Shown piece after piece: positions 37,158 to 47,598 of a stretch of 64,000 nucleotides of DNA. The translations under genes and the position numbers were made by a program. This DNA is from Pseudomonas fragi (GTDB lineage Bacteria; Pseudomonadota; Gammaproteobacteria; Pseudomonadales; Pseudomonadaceae), in the NCBI RefSeq assembly GCF_025426255.1, contig NZ_CP104861.1, positions 1,116,001 to 1,180,000 on the forward strand. The letters run 5' to 3'. The notes below the pieces were generated by a model. That model was given only the letters and a program-made list of their open reading frames with translations. It was not told where the DNA came from and made no database searches. The first letter of the stretch is position 1, and every line of letters begins with the position of its first letter.

Positions 37158-37451
37158 ATGAAGCTTCGTCCTCTGCATGACCGCGTCGTAATCCGTCGCA
37201 GCGAAGAAGAAAAGAAAACCGCTGGCGGTATCGTTCTGCCGGGTTCTGCTGCCGAAAAAGCCAACAGCGGCGAAATTCTCGCTGTCGGTACCGGCCGCGT
37301 GCTGGACAACGGTGAAGTACGTGCGCTGGCCGTGAAAGTGGGTGACAAGGTTGTGTTCGGCCCTTACTCCGGCAGCAACACTGTGAAAGTTGACGGCGAA
37401 GACCTGTTGGTTATGGCTGAGAACGAGATTCTCGCTGTAATCGAAGGCTGA
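37158..37451 (+). CDS. groES: Co-chaperonin GroES
   Basis: A 97-residue Gro[19 protein letters not shown] starts it, the mobile loop is [18 protein letters not shown], and [19 protein letters not shown] ends it. Seven copies form the lid of the GroEL chamber. AGGAGA lies nine to ten bases before the start. groEL follows after 49 bases with its own Shine-Dalgarno sequence. Confidence 0.98.
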   Translation: MKLRPLHDRVVIRRSEEEKKTAGGIVLPGSAAEKANSGEILAVGTGRVLDNGEVRALAVKVGDKVVFGPYSGSNTVKVDGEDLLVMAENEILAVIEG

Positions 37452-37488
37452 TCTCCCGCTCCTTTTCCCGTTACTACAAAGTATTTAA

Positions 37489-39144
<1,656 letters not shown>

Positions 39145-39165
39145 GCCAGCCTTACCCCGATACGC

Positions 39166-39201
39166 AAAAGCCCCGCCTGAGTAATCAGGCGGGGCTTTTT
39201 T
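39166..39201 (+). terminator. Rho-independent terminator of groESL
   Basis: AAAAGCCCCGCCTGA-GTAA-TCAGGCGGGGCTTTTTT: a 15-base perfect stem with T-run. Confidence 0.95.
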
Positions 39202-39207
39202 GCTTTG

Positions 39208-39291
39208 TGGGAGCTGGCTAGCCAGCGATAACATCAGTGCGGTGAGTCAGGCAGACCCAGCCGCCTGCATCGCCAGCAGGCTGACTCCCAT
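39208..39291. repeat. Divergent REP pair related to family A
   Basis: Arms GTGGGAGCTGGCTAGCCAGC and CGCCAGCAGGCTGACTCCCA form a hairpin with mismatches. It lies between groEL and the convergent LTA-synthase-like gene. Confidence 0.6.
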
Positions 39292-39300
39292 GGATTCAAA

Positions 39301-41250
39301 TTACTTCGCTGCAGTCTGCACCGGCGCCACCTGCACCGGCTTCCAGCCTAACAGTTGCTGCTTGTAGTCATGACTGGCGGCCTGGTAATAGGTGATCGCC
39401 CGTTCAATCAACGGATCGGTCGCCGGTACGCGGGACTCAATGCTGGTGGTCAGCGCTTCATCGTGGCGACGCAGGCCCTGGCGTGGGCTGAGAATGGCCA
39501 GATCTTTACCGTCAAACAAACCCAGGTGCTGATAGTTGCCCACCACCACACGCGGCGGTAGCGGATTTTCCTGCAGCAGGTTACGGCCAAAGAAAGTCGA
39601 CTGGTAATCCAGGTTCAGCAACCCGAGCAATGTCGGTGCCAAATCGATCTGGCTGGCCAGTTGTGAGTCTTCACGAGCTTCGATCAACTTGGGCGCATAG
39701 ATAAACAGCGGGATCTGATAGTTGGTGATCGGCAAGTCTTCCTTGCCGGCACTGCCTGCCGTGTGGTCGGCCACGAAAATGAAGATCGTGTTATCGAACC
39801 AGGGCTTTTGACGCGCATCCTTGAGGAATTGGCCAATGGCGTAGTCGGTGTACTTCACCGCACCGTCACGACCGTTACCTGATTTGATGTCAATCCGGCC
39901 TTCAGGGTAAGTGTACGGGCGGTGGTTCGAGGTGGTCATCAACTGCAACAGGAACGGCTTTTGTTGCGCATAGTTGGCATCGGCCAGCTTCAGGGTTTCG
40001 CGGTACAGGTCTTCGTCAGCCATGCCCCACGCATTTTTGAAGTGGATATCGGCTTCATTGACGCTGCTTTGGTCGACGACGCGGTAACCATTGCCGCTGA
40101 AGAACGCATTCATGTTGTCGAAATAACCACGGCCGCCATACACGAACACGCTGTCATAGCCTACGCCCTTAAGCTGTTGGCCCAGGCTGGCGAAACCGCT
40201 TTCACGGCCGATGCGCTTGACGATGGAGCGTCCAGGCGTCGGTGGGATGGCCAGGGTAATCGCTTCCAGGCCGCGGTCGGTACGAGTACCGGTGGCATAG
40301 AAATTATTGAAGTACAGGCTCTCTTTGCGCAGTTGATCGAGGTTTGGCGTCAGATTGCGGCCATCGCCGTTGCTGCCCAGGTACTTGGCGCTGAGGCTTT
40401 CGATGGTCACCAGAACGATGTTGGGCTGACGTGCCGTGCCCGGGTTGTCGATGTTGCGACGGATATCCAGCGGGTCCTGGCCAACAAAAGTTGCGTTGGG
40501 CTCGGCCAGCTCGGTGCGTAATTGCTTTGCGACAACGTCGGTTGGCAGGCTGGCGTAAAACTGCTGGTAATCCAGTTCGTTATTGCGGAACGCTGCGAAG
40601 AACTGATATGGGCCATTGCTCGCCAGTTCATGCTGATAGGCGTTGCCGCCTTGGCCGCGAGGACCGTCCTGATCGAGCAATTGCATGCTCAAGCCCGCGA
40701 CCAGCAACAAACCGGCAAAGGTAGCAAGGCGAGCGCCAAAGGCTGGTAGCGGTGCGTTCATGGCTGCGTTGAACGGCTTGCGCAAGGCAAGGCTCAATAC
40801 GATGGCTGCCAGGGCAATGGCACTGAGCAGGATACCGATCGGGTAGGACTCCAGTACGTTGTTCAGCACTTCATCGGAGTAGACCAGATAGTCCACAGCG
40901 ATAAAATTGAAGCGTACGCCGAACTCATCCCAGAACAACCACTCGGCCACGGCCGTGAACAACATGGCAAACAGGCTTACAGTGAGCAGACCTTGCAAGA
41001 ACCACTGATGACCACGACGACGCCACAGCGCTGGCGGGCACAACAACAGGTACAGGCCCAGCGGCAGAGCGGCATAAGTCAGAAAGCCGAGGTCGTAAAG
41101 CATGCCAATGCCAAACACCGGCAGCCAGTTGTTACCTGCCTCTCCTAGATGGGTGACCAGCAGAACGCCTCGGGTAATTAGAAAGGTCGCCAGCCAACAG
41201 CCAGTCAACAGAAGGAGGTAGCGCATTGGCGCGGTGTGCAGCAGACGCAT
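39301..41250 (-). CDS. LTA synthase family protein (membrane sulfatase-fold enzyme)
   Basis: A 649-residue inner-membrane protein: five N-terminal helices in about the first 220 residues, then a periplasmic alkaline-phosphatase/sulfatase domain. The catalytic Thr lies in ATGTRTDRGLEA, the metal ligands in VTIESLSAKYLG (Glu) and FVADHTAGS (Asp-His). Relatives move phosphoglycerol or phosphoethanolamine to lipoteichoic acid, glucans or LPS; a Gram-negative target such as periplasmic glucan or LPS is likely. The start MRLLHTAPM was chosen; the in-frame extension to 41337 is unlikely. It is divergent from colRS, which controls envelope genes in Pseudomonas. Confidence 0.85.
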   Translation of the reverse strand: MRLLHTAPMRYLLLLTGCWLATFLITRGVLLVTHLGEAGNNWLPVFGIGMLYDLGFLTYAALPLGLYLLLCPPALWRRRGHQWFLQGLLTVSLFAMLFTAVAEWLFWDEFGVRFNFIAVDYLVYSDEVLNNVLESYPIGILLSAIALAAIVLSLALRKPFNAAMNAPLPAFGARLATFAGLLLVAGLSMQLLDQDGPRGQGGNAYQHELASNGPYQFFAAFRNNELDYQQFYASLPTDVVAKQLRTELAEPNATFVGQDPLDIRRNIDNPGTARQPNIVLVTIESLSAKYLGSNGDGRNLTPNLDQLRKESLYFNNFYATGTRTDRGLEAITLAIPPTPGRSIVKRIGRESGFASLGQQLKGVGYDSVFVYGGRGYFDNMNAFFSGNGYRVVDQSSVNEADIHFKNAWGMADEDLYRETLKLADANYAQQKPFLLQLMTTSNHRPYTYPEGRIDIKSGNGRDGAVKYTDYAIGQFLKDARQKPWFDNTIFIFVADHTAGSAGKEDLPITNYQIPLFIYAPKLIEAREDSQLASQIDLAPTLLGLLNLDYQSTFFGRNLLQENPLPPRVVVGNYQHLGLFDGKDLAILSPRQGLRRHDEALTTSIESRVPATDPLIERAITYYQAASHDYKQQLLGWKPVQVAPVQTAAK

Positions 41251-41453
41251 TAGTTGTTTTTCCTTAAACGCGGGGGTGCGAGAGTGTGCTGGCGCCACTG
41301 TATTGAGTTTGTGAACCGTTAGTAAAAAAAATGTCATTTTTGCGCATAACCTAACTAAATGGCTTCAGCGCCCTGCGGTGCTGGCTCTGCGCGGTGCTTG
41401 GCCTTAAGCTGCGCGGGCCAAGACGGCCGTAACTGTGAACGGAGAGAATGCCC

Positions 41454-42137
41454 ATGCGAATTTTATTGGTAGAAGACAACCGCGATATCCTCGCCAATCT
41501 GGCCGACTACCTGGGTCTCAAGGGCTATACCGTTGACTGTGCGCAAGACGGTTTGTCCGGCCTGCATCTGGCGGCTACCGAGCATTACGACCTGATTGTG
41601 CTCGACATCATGTTGCCCGGGATCGACGGCTACACCCTGTGCAAGCGCCTGCGTGAAGACGCCCGACGCGATACCCCGGTGATCATGTTGACCGCCCGGG
41701 ACCAGTTGGATGACCGCCTGCAAGGCTTCAAGTCCGGCGCTGATGACTATCTGCTCAAGCCGTTTGCCCTGTCGGAACTGGCTGCTCGGATCGAGGCTGT
41801 ATTACGCCGCGCTCAAGGCGGGGGGCGGCGCGAGTTGCAGGTCAGTGAGTTGCGTTATGACTTGGATACCCTTGAGGTTACCCGTGAAGGCCGCCTGCTC
41901 AAGCTCAACCCGGTAGGCCTGAAATTGCTGGCGGTTTTGATGCAAAAAAGCCCCCACGTGCTGCGCCGCGAAGTCCTCGAAGAAGCCTTGTGGGGTGATG
42001 ATTGTCCCGATAGCGACAGCCTGCGTAGCCACGTGCACCAATTGCGGCAGGTGATCGACAAACCGTTCGACAAGCCTCTGTTGCAAACCGTGCATGGTGT
42101 GGGCTACCGCCTCGCCGAGATTCGCGATGGAGTTTAA
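41454..42137 (+). CDS. colR: Response regulator ColR
   Basis: A 227-residue OmpR-type regulator: receiver with Asp51 in VLDIMLPG and Lys in LLKPF, then winged helix ending HGVGYRLAE. It is nearly identical to ColR of P. putida as I recall it. ColR controls LPS and membrane-lipid genes and keeps the membrane intact under excess iron, zinc or phenol. The second of two nearby ATGs was chosen because GGAGAG lies seven bases before it. Its end overlaps colS by 11 bases. Confidence 0.95.
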   Translation: MRILLVEDNRDILANLADYLGLKGYTVDCAQDGLSGLHLAATEHYDLIVLDIMLPGIDGYTLCKRLREDARRDTPVIMLTARDQLDDRLQGFKSGADDYLLKPFALSELAARIEAVLRRAQGGGRRELQVSELRYDLDTLEVTREGRLLKLNPVGLKLLAVLMQKSPHVLRREVLEEALWGDDCPDSDSLRSHVHQLRQVIDKPFDKPLLQTVHGVGYRLAEIRDGV

Positions 42138-43407
42138 GCAAAGTCTCGCCCAGCGGATCATCATTGCCTTTGCATTGATGAGCGCATTGGTCGCGGGAAC
42201 ATTCGCCGTAGGCATTATTGCCACCGTACACCTGGTCGAAGAAAAGCTCATATCAGCCGGTCTGGGCGGCGATTTGCAGCGTTTGTTGCTGATGGACAAT
42301 GGTGCAGACTGGAACCATCGGCCCAAGCCAAGCCAACTGTTTTACTTCAGTGGCGGGCGTGGTGATTTTGCTTTGCCCAAGGATCTACGCCACCTGGATC
42401 CGGGTTTTCATGAAGTGTTTCGGGATCAATTGTCGTACCACGCGATGGTTGAAGTGGTCGATGGCCGGCGTTACGTGCTGCTGCAGGATCAGAGTGATTT
42501 CGAAGAGCGTGAGCGCGTGCTGTTTGCCGTGGTCGTGGTCGGTTTCGTGCTGGCGCTGGCGCTGGCGGTCTTTTTAGGCTGGACCTTGGCCCGTCGGGTG
42601 ATGGCGCCAGTAGTCCGCCTGGCCCGCCAGGTTCGTCATCGCGATCAATTGCTGGGCCTGGCACCGCCTCTGGCGCCGGATTACGCTGCCGATGAAGTGG
42701 GCGAGTTGGCGGTGGCGTTCGATGCCACGCTGGGTCGTTTGCGGGACACCCTGACGCGCGAAAGGCTGTTCACCAGCGACGTGAGCCACGAGCTGCGCAC
42801 TCCGTTGATGGTGTTGGCCAGCTCCTGCGAACTGTTGCTGGAAAACCCGGCGCTGGATCAGCGCAGTCGTTCACAGGTCGAACGAATATCGCGAGCATGC
42901 GAAGAGATGCGGGAACTGGTGCAGACCTTCCTGATGTTGGCCCGAGCTCAGCATCAAGATGCCAGTATGTCGCCCAAGGTGACACTGCCAGTCGTGGCCG
43001 AAGGCCTGATCAGCCTGTGGCGTGAGCCCATCGAGGCTAAAGGCCTTGAACTGATTTATGACCCCGGCAATACGCTGGACACTTGCTATAACGCCACCTT
43101 CCTGCATGCAGTCATGGGTAACCTGCTGCGCAATGCACTGCACTACACCGACACCGGTTTTATCCGATTGACCCTTGAACCCGGCGGCTTTGTGGTGGAA
43201 GACAGTGGAGTCGGCATCCCGGAAGAGAAGCGTCAGGCAATGTTCCAACCCTTTGTTCGTGGCAGTGAAAAACGTGGCGAAGGGCTCGGGTTGGGCCTGT
43301 CACTGGTTCAGCGCATCTGCGATAGCCAGGGCTGGCGGGTTACCCTCACCACGATGGAGCCCAATGGTTGCCGCTTTCACGTCGAGCTTGACCCGGCTGA
43401 CGCCTGA
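42127..43407 (+). CDS. colS: Sensor histidine kinase ColS
   Basis: A 426-residue membrane kinase: helices at about 10-33 and 131-155 border a 97-residue periplasmic domain, then HAMP, HisKA with His221 in SDVSHELRTPL, and the ATPase domain (N-box NLLRNALHY, G-boxes VVEDSGVGIP and GEGLGLGLSLV). The periplasmic part shows His35, Glu38, His95, Glu96 and the Glu126-x-x-Glu129 pair, the ExxE-type site by which ColS of P. putida senses Fe3+ and Zn2+. It overlaps colR by 11 bases. Start chosen at MEFKQSL. Confidence 0.95.
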   Translation: MEFKQSLAQRIIIAFALMSALVAGTFAVGIIATVHLVEEKLISAGLGGDLQRLLLMDNGADWNHRPKPSQLFYFSGGRGDFALPKDLRHLDPGFHEVFRDQLSYHAMVEVVDGRRYVLLQDQSDFEERERVLFAVVVVGFVLALALAVFLGWTLARRVMAPVVRLARQVRHRDQLLGLAPPLAPDYAADEVGELAVAFDATLGRLRDTLTRERLFTSDVSHELRTPLMVLASSCELLLENPALDQRSRSQVERISRACEEMRELVQTFLMLARAQHQDASMSPKVTLPVVAEGLISLWREPIEAKGLELIYDPGNTLDTCYNATFLHAVMGNLLRNALHYTDTGFIRLTLEPGGFVVEDSGVGIPEEKRQAMFQPFVRGSEKRGEGLGLGLSLVQRICDSQGWRVTLTTMEPNGCRFHVELDPADA

Positions 43408-43604
43408 AACCCCTCAAGCGGCCTGCGCCCTGCAGGCCGTGTCAGCCGATGTTTTATGCATAACTGGCCCCGCGCCAGCATTCGCGGCCTGTAAAACCTT
43501 GCAACGTTTGTGTAGGACGCATACACGGAATTTTCACTTGCTGATGACCTGATGCATACGTTTTCCTGATTAAGGTAGTGCTTATATGCTTCAGGAGCAC
43601 TTCC

Positions 43605-44285
43605 ATGAATCCGATCATCAAACTCAAGTTTTCTGAAAAGTACGACCAGCAACACGCTGCCGATTACCTGATCAAGCACCAGGATGGACTGGCCCGCCGT
43701 CTCTCGCACAAACGCGACGAGCAGTTGGCACGCCGCGCTCTGCACTTGGCGGGTGAGCCTGCGGTCGTCCTGGATTTGCCGTGCGGTGCAGGCCGTTTTT
43801 GGCCGTTGCTTGCGCAAATGCCGAACCGTGAAATCATTGGTGCGGATAACTCTGCATCGATGCTGGAGGTGGCTTCGCTGGCGCAACCGGCCGATGTGGT
43901 GAAACGGGTACGGCGATTGCAGACCTCTGCATTTGAAATAGATATGCCAGACAACTCCGTGGACAGCATTTTTTGCATGCGCCTGCTGCACCATATTGGT
44001 GATGCAAGCCATCGGATGGCTCTATTACGCGAGCTTCATCGCGTCAGCCGGGACAGTCTGATTATTTCATTGTGGGTCGATGGCAATTTCAAGGCCTGGA
44101 AACGCAAGCGTCTTGAGCACAAACGGACTACAGAAACAGAACAGGACGGTTACCAAAACCGTTTCGTGTTACCTGCTGTTACAGTGGAGTCGGAGTTTAA
44201 AAAGGCCGGCTTCACCATTCAGGATCATCTGGATTTTATTCCGCTCTATGCGATGTGGCGGGTTTACGTATTACGAAAGAGATAA
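43605..44285 (+). CDS. warA: SAM-dependent methyltransferase WarA
   Basis: A 226-residue class I methyltransferase: SAM motif I VVLDLPCGAGRFWPLL, acidic residue in IIGADNSASML, and post-motifs DMPDNSVDSIFCMRLLHHI. Position after colRS and before inaA matches warA (PA4379) of P. aeruginosa, which affects LPS O-antigen length and host recognition. AGGAG lies seven bases before the ATG. inaA begins three bases after its stop. A gap of about 200 bases from colS suggests its own promoter, probably a ColR target. Confidence 0.87.
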   Translation: MNPIIKLKFSEKYDQQHAADYLIKHQDGLARRLSHKRDEQLARRALHLAGEPAVVLDLPCGAGRFWPLLAQMPNREIIGADNSASMLEVASLAQPADVVKRVRRLQTSAFEIDMPDNSVDSIFCMRLLHHIGDASHRMALLRELHRVSRDSLIISLWVDGNFKAWKRKRLEHKRTTETEQDGYQNRFVLPAVTVESEFKKAGFTIQDHLDFIPLYAMWRVYVLRKR

Positions 44286-44288
44286 GTC

Positions 44289-45005
44289 ATGACCGTTGAT
44301 TTTGTACAGCAATCCCCCTCTGCGTCTGAAGACCAATTTGAGTTTTACTGGAATCAAAAAGGCGAATGGGTTGAAGAGCCCAATCAGCGTCGTGGCGGGG
44401 AGAGTGGTGTACAACGGGTTCACGATGCCAGCGGACGCCTGCTCTATGTCAAGCGTCAGGTCGGGCACACCTACCGTAGTTGGCGTTACCCGCTGGGTCG
44501 CCCAACAGTATTGCGCGAGCGTGATGCGTTGCTCGCCTTGAACCATTTATCGGTCGGTGTACCTGAACTGGTGTACTGCGGGGCTCAACAAGCGGCAGAC
44601 AAACAATGGCGGGCACTGTTGGTGACTGTCGCTCTGGACGGTTTTGTCGAGATCGACAACTGGTATGCCGCCGGTGAACGCGAACGCCTGGGTGAAGCGG
44701 TGCATGAGCGTGTACTTCAAGCGATTGGTCAAACCCTGGCGCGTATGCATCTGGGGCGCTGGCAACATGGCTGCCTCTACGCCAAACATGTGTTTGTACG
44801 AGTCATCGGCCAGGGCGATAGCGCACAGATAAGCGTGGCTCTGCTGGATCTCGAAAAAAGCCGGCAACGCCTGACAGCTCATAAGGCAGCCTCCCACGAT
44901 CTTAAACAACTGCGCCGCCATTCGTCGTGGAACTCCACGGACTGGGACAGACTGATCTACTTTTATAAGACGGTGTTTGGCAGCGCTATCAAAGGTTTAC
45001 GGTGA
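44289..45005 (+). CDS. inaA: InaA-type lipopolysaccharide kinase-like protein
   Basis: A 238-residue kinase-fold protein of the InaA/WaaP/RfaP group. It keeps the lysine strand (LLYVKRQVGHTYRS), the catalytic-loop region MHLGRWQHGCLYAKHVFV and the metal-binding-like LLDLEKSR. Relatives phosphorylate LPS core heptose or similar sugars in the cytoplasm. It starts three bases after warA, and its stop overlaps the start of the following small gene (TGATG), so the three genes form one operon next to colRS. Confidence 0.85.
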   Translation: MTVDFVQQSPSASEDQFEFYWNQKGEWVEEPNQRRGGESGVQRVHDASGRLLYVKRQVGHTYRSWRYPLGRPTVLRERDALLALNHLSVGVPELVYCGAQQAADKQWRALLVTVALDGFVEIDNWYAAGERERLGEAVHERVLQAIGQTLARMHLGRWQHGCLYAKHVFVRVIGQGDSAQISVALLDLEKSRQRLTAHKAASHDLKQLRRHSSWNSTDWDRLIYFYKTVFGSAIKGLR

Positions 45006-45226
45006 TGAAGCGAGAATTAGCACGAAGTTTGTTTTTTCTGGGTGCTCTGACCATTGCTGGCGTGGCATTTGCTGCATGGGAGCAGCCTGTGACCCAAGTG
45101 TTGGGTGGGACGCAAGAGGGGGTTCATTGCCCGCTGCCGCGCGTAGTCAAGGTGGCGGTAGCGGCAAAACCCGATCACGACCTGTTGCTGTTTATGTTTG
45201 GAATGAGTCAGGGGCTGAAGAAGTAA
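45005..45226 (+). CDS. Small exported protein in the colRS-warA-inaA operon
   Basis: A 73-residue protein with a signal peptide or single helix (ARSLFFLGALTIAGVAFAAW, possible cut after AFA). The mature part is about 50 residues with one Cys (VHCPLPRV). I recognise no family. Its ATG shares a base with the inaA stop (TGATG), so it is translationally coupled and probably concerned with the same envelope function. A long hairpin repeat follows directly. Confidence 0.7.
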   Translation: MKRELARSLFFLGALTIAGVAFAAWEQPVTQVLGGTQEGVHCPLPRVVKVAVAAKPDHDLLLFMFGMSQGLKK

Positions 45227-45232
45227 GGGGCC

Positions 45233-45383
45233 CTGTAGCAGCTGCCGAAGGAACGAGGCAGCGTCCGGCTGCGCAGCAGTCGTAAACCCGGTAAACACGG
45301 TGTCTCAGAAACACCAAAGCTGAATGGTTTTACGACTGCTGTGCAGCCGAACGTAGCCTCGCACTACTCGTCAACTGCTACAG
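45233..45383. repeat. Long REP-like hairpin element (family B, degenerate)
   Basis: Left arm CTGTAGCAGCTGCCGAAGGA matches the elements at 27042 and 34671; the right arm is altered (ACTACTCGTCAACTGCTACAG), so the hairpin is imperfect. Inner arms GCAGCAGTCGTAAA and TTTACGACTGCTG... remain paired. Confidence 0.8.
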
Positions 45384-45395
45384 AATTTTGCAGCT

Positions 45396-46490
45396 CTACA
45401 TAACATGTAGATGGTTGTCCCACAGCCCGGAGGGTAATTCCAAAGGCTTGGTCATCAGGTCGCTTTGGCGGCAATCGTAGAACCGGCAACGACCTTGGCC
45501 GGACGTAACCACAAACCCATCCTTCACCGCACCCACCCCGGCACAATCGGGCAACGGCGCATCCAGACGCAAGGCACCGCTGTCCAGATCCCAGACAAAG
45601 AACCGATTGCCCCGCGGTGCGGTCAGCGCGACCAGCCGCAAGTCGCTGTGTACCGCGACACTGGCCGTGTAATGGCCCATGGCACGCAGTTGTTGCTCGG
45701 CCACCGGGAAGGGTTCAAATGGCTGGCCGGGACGCTTGATGGCCAATAACTCGGACAACTCATGGGCATCGCCCATAAATTGCTGGCAGGCCACGATAGT
45801 GCCGTCACTGGCGATACCCAAGTGCCGAACGCTGTTCATCTGCTGGCTCAGGGTTTCCTTGCTGAGCAAGGTCCCGTCGCGCTGCATCAGTACCAGGCTG
45901 GGCTCCATCGCATTCAGGTTCATTTCGACCCGGCTTTCGGCCTCGGTACGAATCCCGCCGTTGGCCACCACCAGTGTCTCGCCGTCCGGCATCCACGACA
46001 CCTGATGCGGGCCCACGCCGTGGGTGGGGATTTCTCCACTGTGGATCAGGCGTTCGCCTTCAAAGCGATAAACCCCCAGCAGGCCGCGCCCCGGATCGGT
46101 GGTGTCGTTTTCGGTGGTGTACAGCCACTCGCCGTCTTTATGGATCACCGCGTGACCATAAAAATGCCGATCGGGCAGGGAAGTCAGGGTTTGCAGCAAC
46201 TGCCCATCAGCCAGGTTGATCAGATAGCTTTCGGTGCCGGGGCGCCGAGCTACAAACAGTGCAATGGGCAGTGTCGGGTGGTTGATGATGTCATGGCAAC
46301 GCTGGCCAACCCGGGTGCTGAACACTTGAGTGCCATCCAGGCGATAACCGACAGCAAAGTGATTACCGTCCACATCGTCACGGGCACTCAACAACATCGG
46401 GCTTTGGTCTTTGTGCTTGAACAGTGACCAGCCGCCCAGCGTGACGGCACTGAGCAATAAACCACCGAGCTTGAGAGCTTGCCTGCGCAT
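45396..46490 (-). CDS. DUF1513 beta-propeller-like protein, Tat-exported
   Basis: A 364-residue protein with a twin-arginine signal: MRRQALKLGGLLLSA fits the RRxxLK pattern. The rest matches the DUF1513 family and looks like a WD/YVTN-type propeller (ENDTTDPGRGLLGVYRF, GVGPHQVSWMPDGETLVVANGGI). Export folded suggests a cofactor or metal. It is last in the cluster di-heme cytochrome, imelysin, DUF1513. The start is set by GAAGGAAGG upstream of a double ATG; an ATG at 46508 overlapping the imelysin stop is an alternative. Function unknown; iron or haem handling is inferred from neighbours. Confidence 0.82.
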   Translation of the reverse strand: MRRQALKLGGLLLSAVTLGGWSLFKHKDQSPMLLSARDDVDGNHFAVGYRLDGTQVFSTRVGQRCHDIINHPTLPIALFVARRPGTESYLINLADGQLLQTLTSLPDRHFYGHAVIHKDGEWLYTTENDTTDPGRGLLGVYRFEGERLIHSGEIPTHGVGPHQVSWMPDGETLVVANGGIRTEAESRVEMNLNAMEPSLVLMQRDGTLLSKETLSQQMNSVRHLGIASDGTIVACQQFMGDAHELSELLAIKRPGQPFEPFPVAEQQLRAMGHYTASVAVHSDLRLVALTAPRGNRFFVWDLDSGALRLDAPLPDCAGVGAVKDGFVVTSGQGRCRFYDCRQSDLMTKPLELPSGLWDNHLHVM

Positions 46491-46507
46491 CATCGAACCT
46501 TCCTTCA

Positions 46508-47572
46508 TCAATCGCCGTCGTTGGCGTTAAAGCCCAGCTGGATGCCCAGGGCCTTGGCCAGCTCGCCTTCGTGCAGGCGGTGAACCACATTCAGGCTGTC
46601 GTAGATAGCATTCAGTTGAGCGCGCCCAGCGTCATCTGCCAGCAGTTCGTTCAGAGTGTGCTGATTGTCATTGAGCAGCTTGAGCGAGGCGGCATACGCA
46701 GCATCGATCTTGTCAGCCAATGGTTTTTGTTCGGCAGGCAACAGACCGCGCAAACCCTTGTTGTCGACACCCACCCATACGGTTTGAGCACCCGCCAGGC
46801 TGGCTGCCAGGCTTTTGAGTGACGACTCGCTACGCCAGGCATCAGCCTGGAATGGCTGTGGAATGCCCTTGCTTTGGCGACCCATTGGCGTGCCGAGTTT
46901 TTTCTTCAGGGTATCGAGCGCGGTTACCTGCACGCGCAGCACGTCAGCGATGGCTTCGTGGGAGTCGGCATAGCGCTGGTTCGGGAACTTGCTCATTTGA
47001 GCGAGCATGCCGTCAGTGCTGTTCCAGCTGGCCAGGATTTCTTCGGCCAGTTGCTTTTGACGTTCGCCGATGGCGATCAGCAGTGGGCAGTAGCGGGCTT
47101 TTTGCGCATCGTCAGCAAGGTTGATATTGCTGTCGAACAGAATGTATTCATAAGCCGACAGGCCCTGCACCACAACACTGGACTTGGCCAGTGCGGTGGC
47201 ATCGATCTGCGGCTGGGCAACCACCAACTGCTCAACCTGACGGCCGACCAAGTTCTTTTTGTCCGGCCAGAACTGCACCTGCCACGAACGATTGCCTTCG
47301 GCCAGAGGCCCGATCAGCAAAGGCTGCAGCTCTGCCCAGGCTTTTTGCGCGTGCAAGAAGTCGGCTTTGGCAGTCTCAAGGTTTTCCTTGCCCTGGCAGT
47401 AAGCCAGAGCGCTGACCGCCAATTGGCGATCGGCTTCAACCCAGCGGCTGTAGGTTGGCAAGATTACTTGCTTGGCAATGGCTGCCGAGGTGACGGCCTG
47501 CGGGTCTTGTGGCGAGCATGCAGCCAAGGCGATAGCGGCAAGGCTGGTGAACAAAAGCTTGGGTCGAAACAT
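46508..47572 (-). CDS. Imelysin-family lipoprotein
   Basis: A 354-residue lipoprotein (lipobox LAAC, Cys19) of the imelysin family, a two-part four-helix-bundle periplasmic protein. Recognisable segments are KAWAELQPLLIGPLAEG and GLSAYEYILFD, the latter in place of the GxHxxE-type motif of the paralogue IcmP at 50374. Imelysins are linked to iron uptake; peptidase activity has been claimed for some. It starts 26 bases after the di-heme cytochrome gene and overlaps or abuts the DUF1513 gene, so it is in one operon with both. Confidence 0.87.
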   Translation of the reverse strand: MFRPKLLFTSLAAIALAACSPQDPQAVTSAAIAKQVILPTYSRWVEADRQLAVSALAYCQGKENLETAKADFLHAQKAWAELQPLLIGPLAEGNRSWQVQFWPDKKNLVGRQVEQLVVAQPQIDATALAKSSVVVQGLSAYEYILFDSNINLADDAQKARYCPLLIAIGERQKQLAEEILASWNSTDGMLAQMSKFPNQRYADSHEAIADVLRVQVTALDTLKKKLGTPMGRQSKGIPQPFQADAWRSESSLKSLAASLAGAQTVWVGVDNKGLRGLLPAEQKPLADKIDAAYAASLKLLNDNQHTLNELLADDAGRAQLNAIYDSLNVVHRLHEGELAKALGIQLGFNANDGD

Positions 47573-47598
47573 GTCGGGGTCCCCGATCTTGTAAGGCG

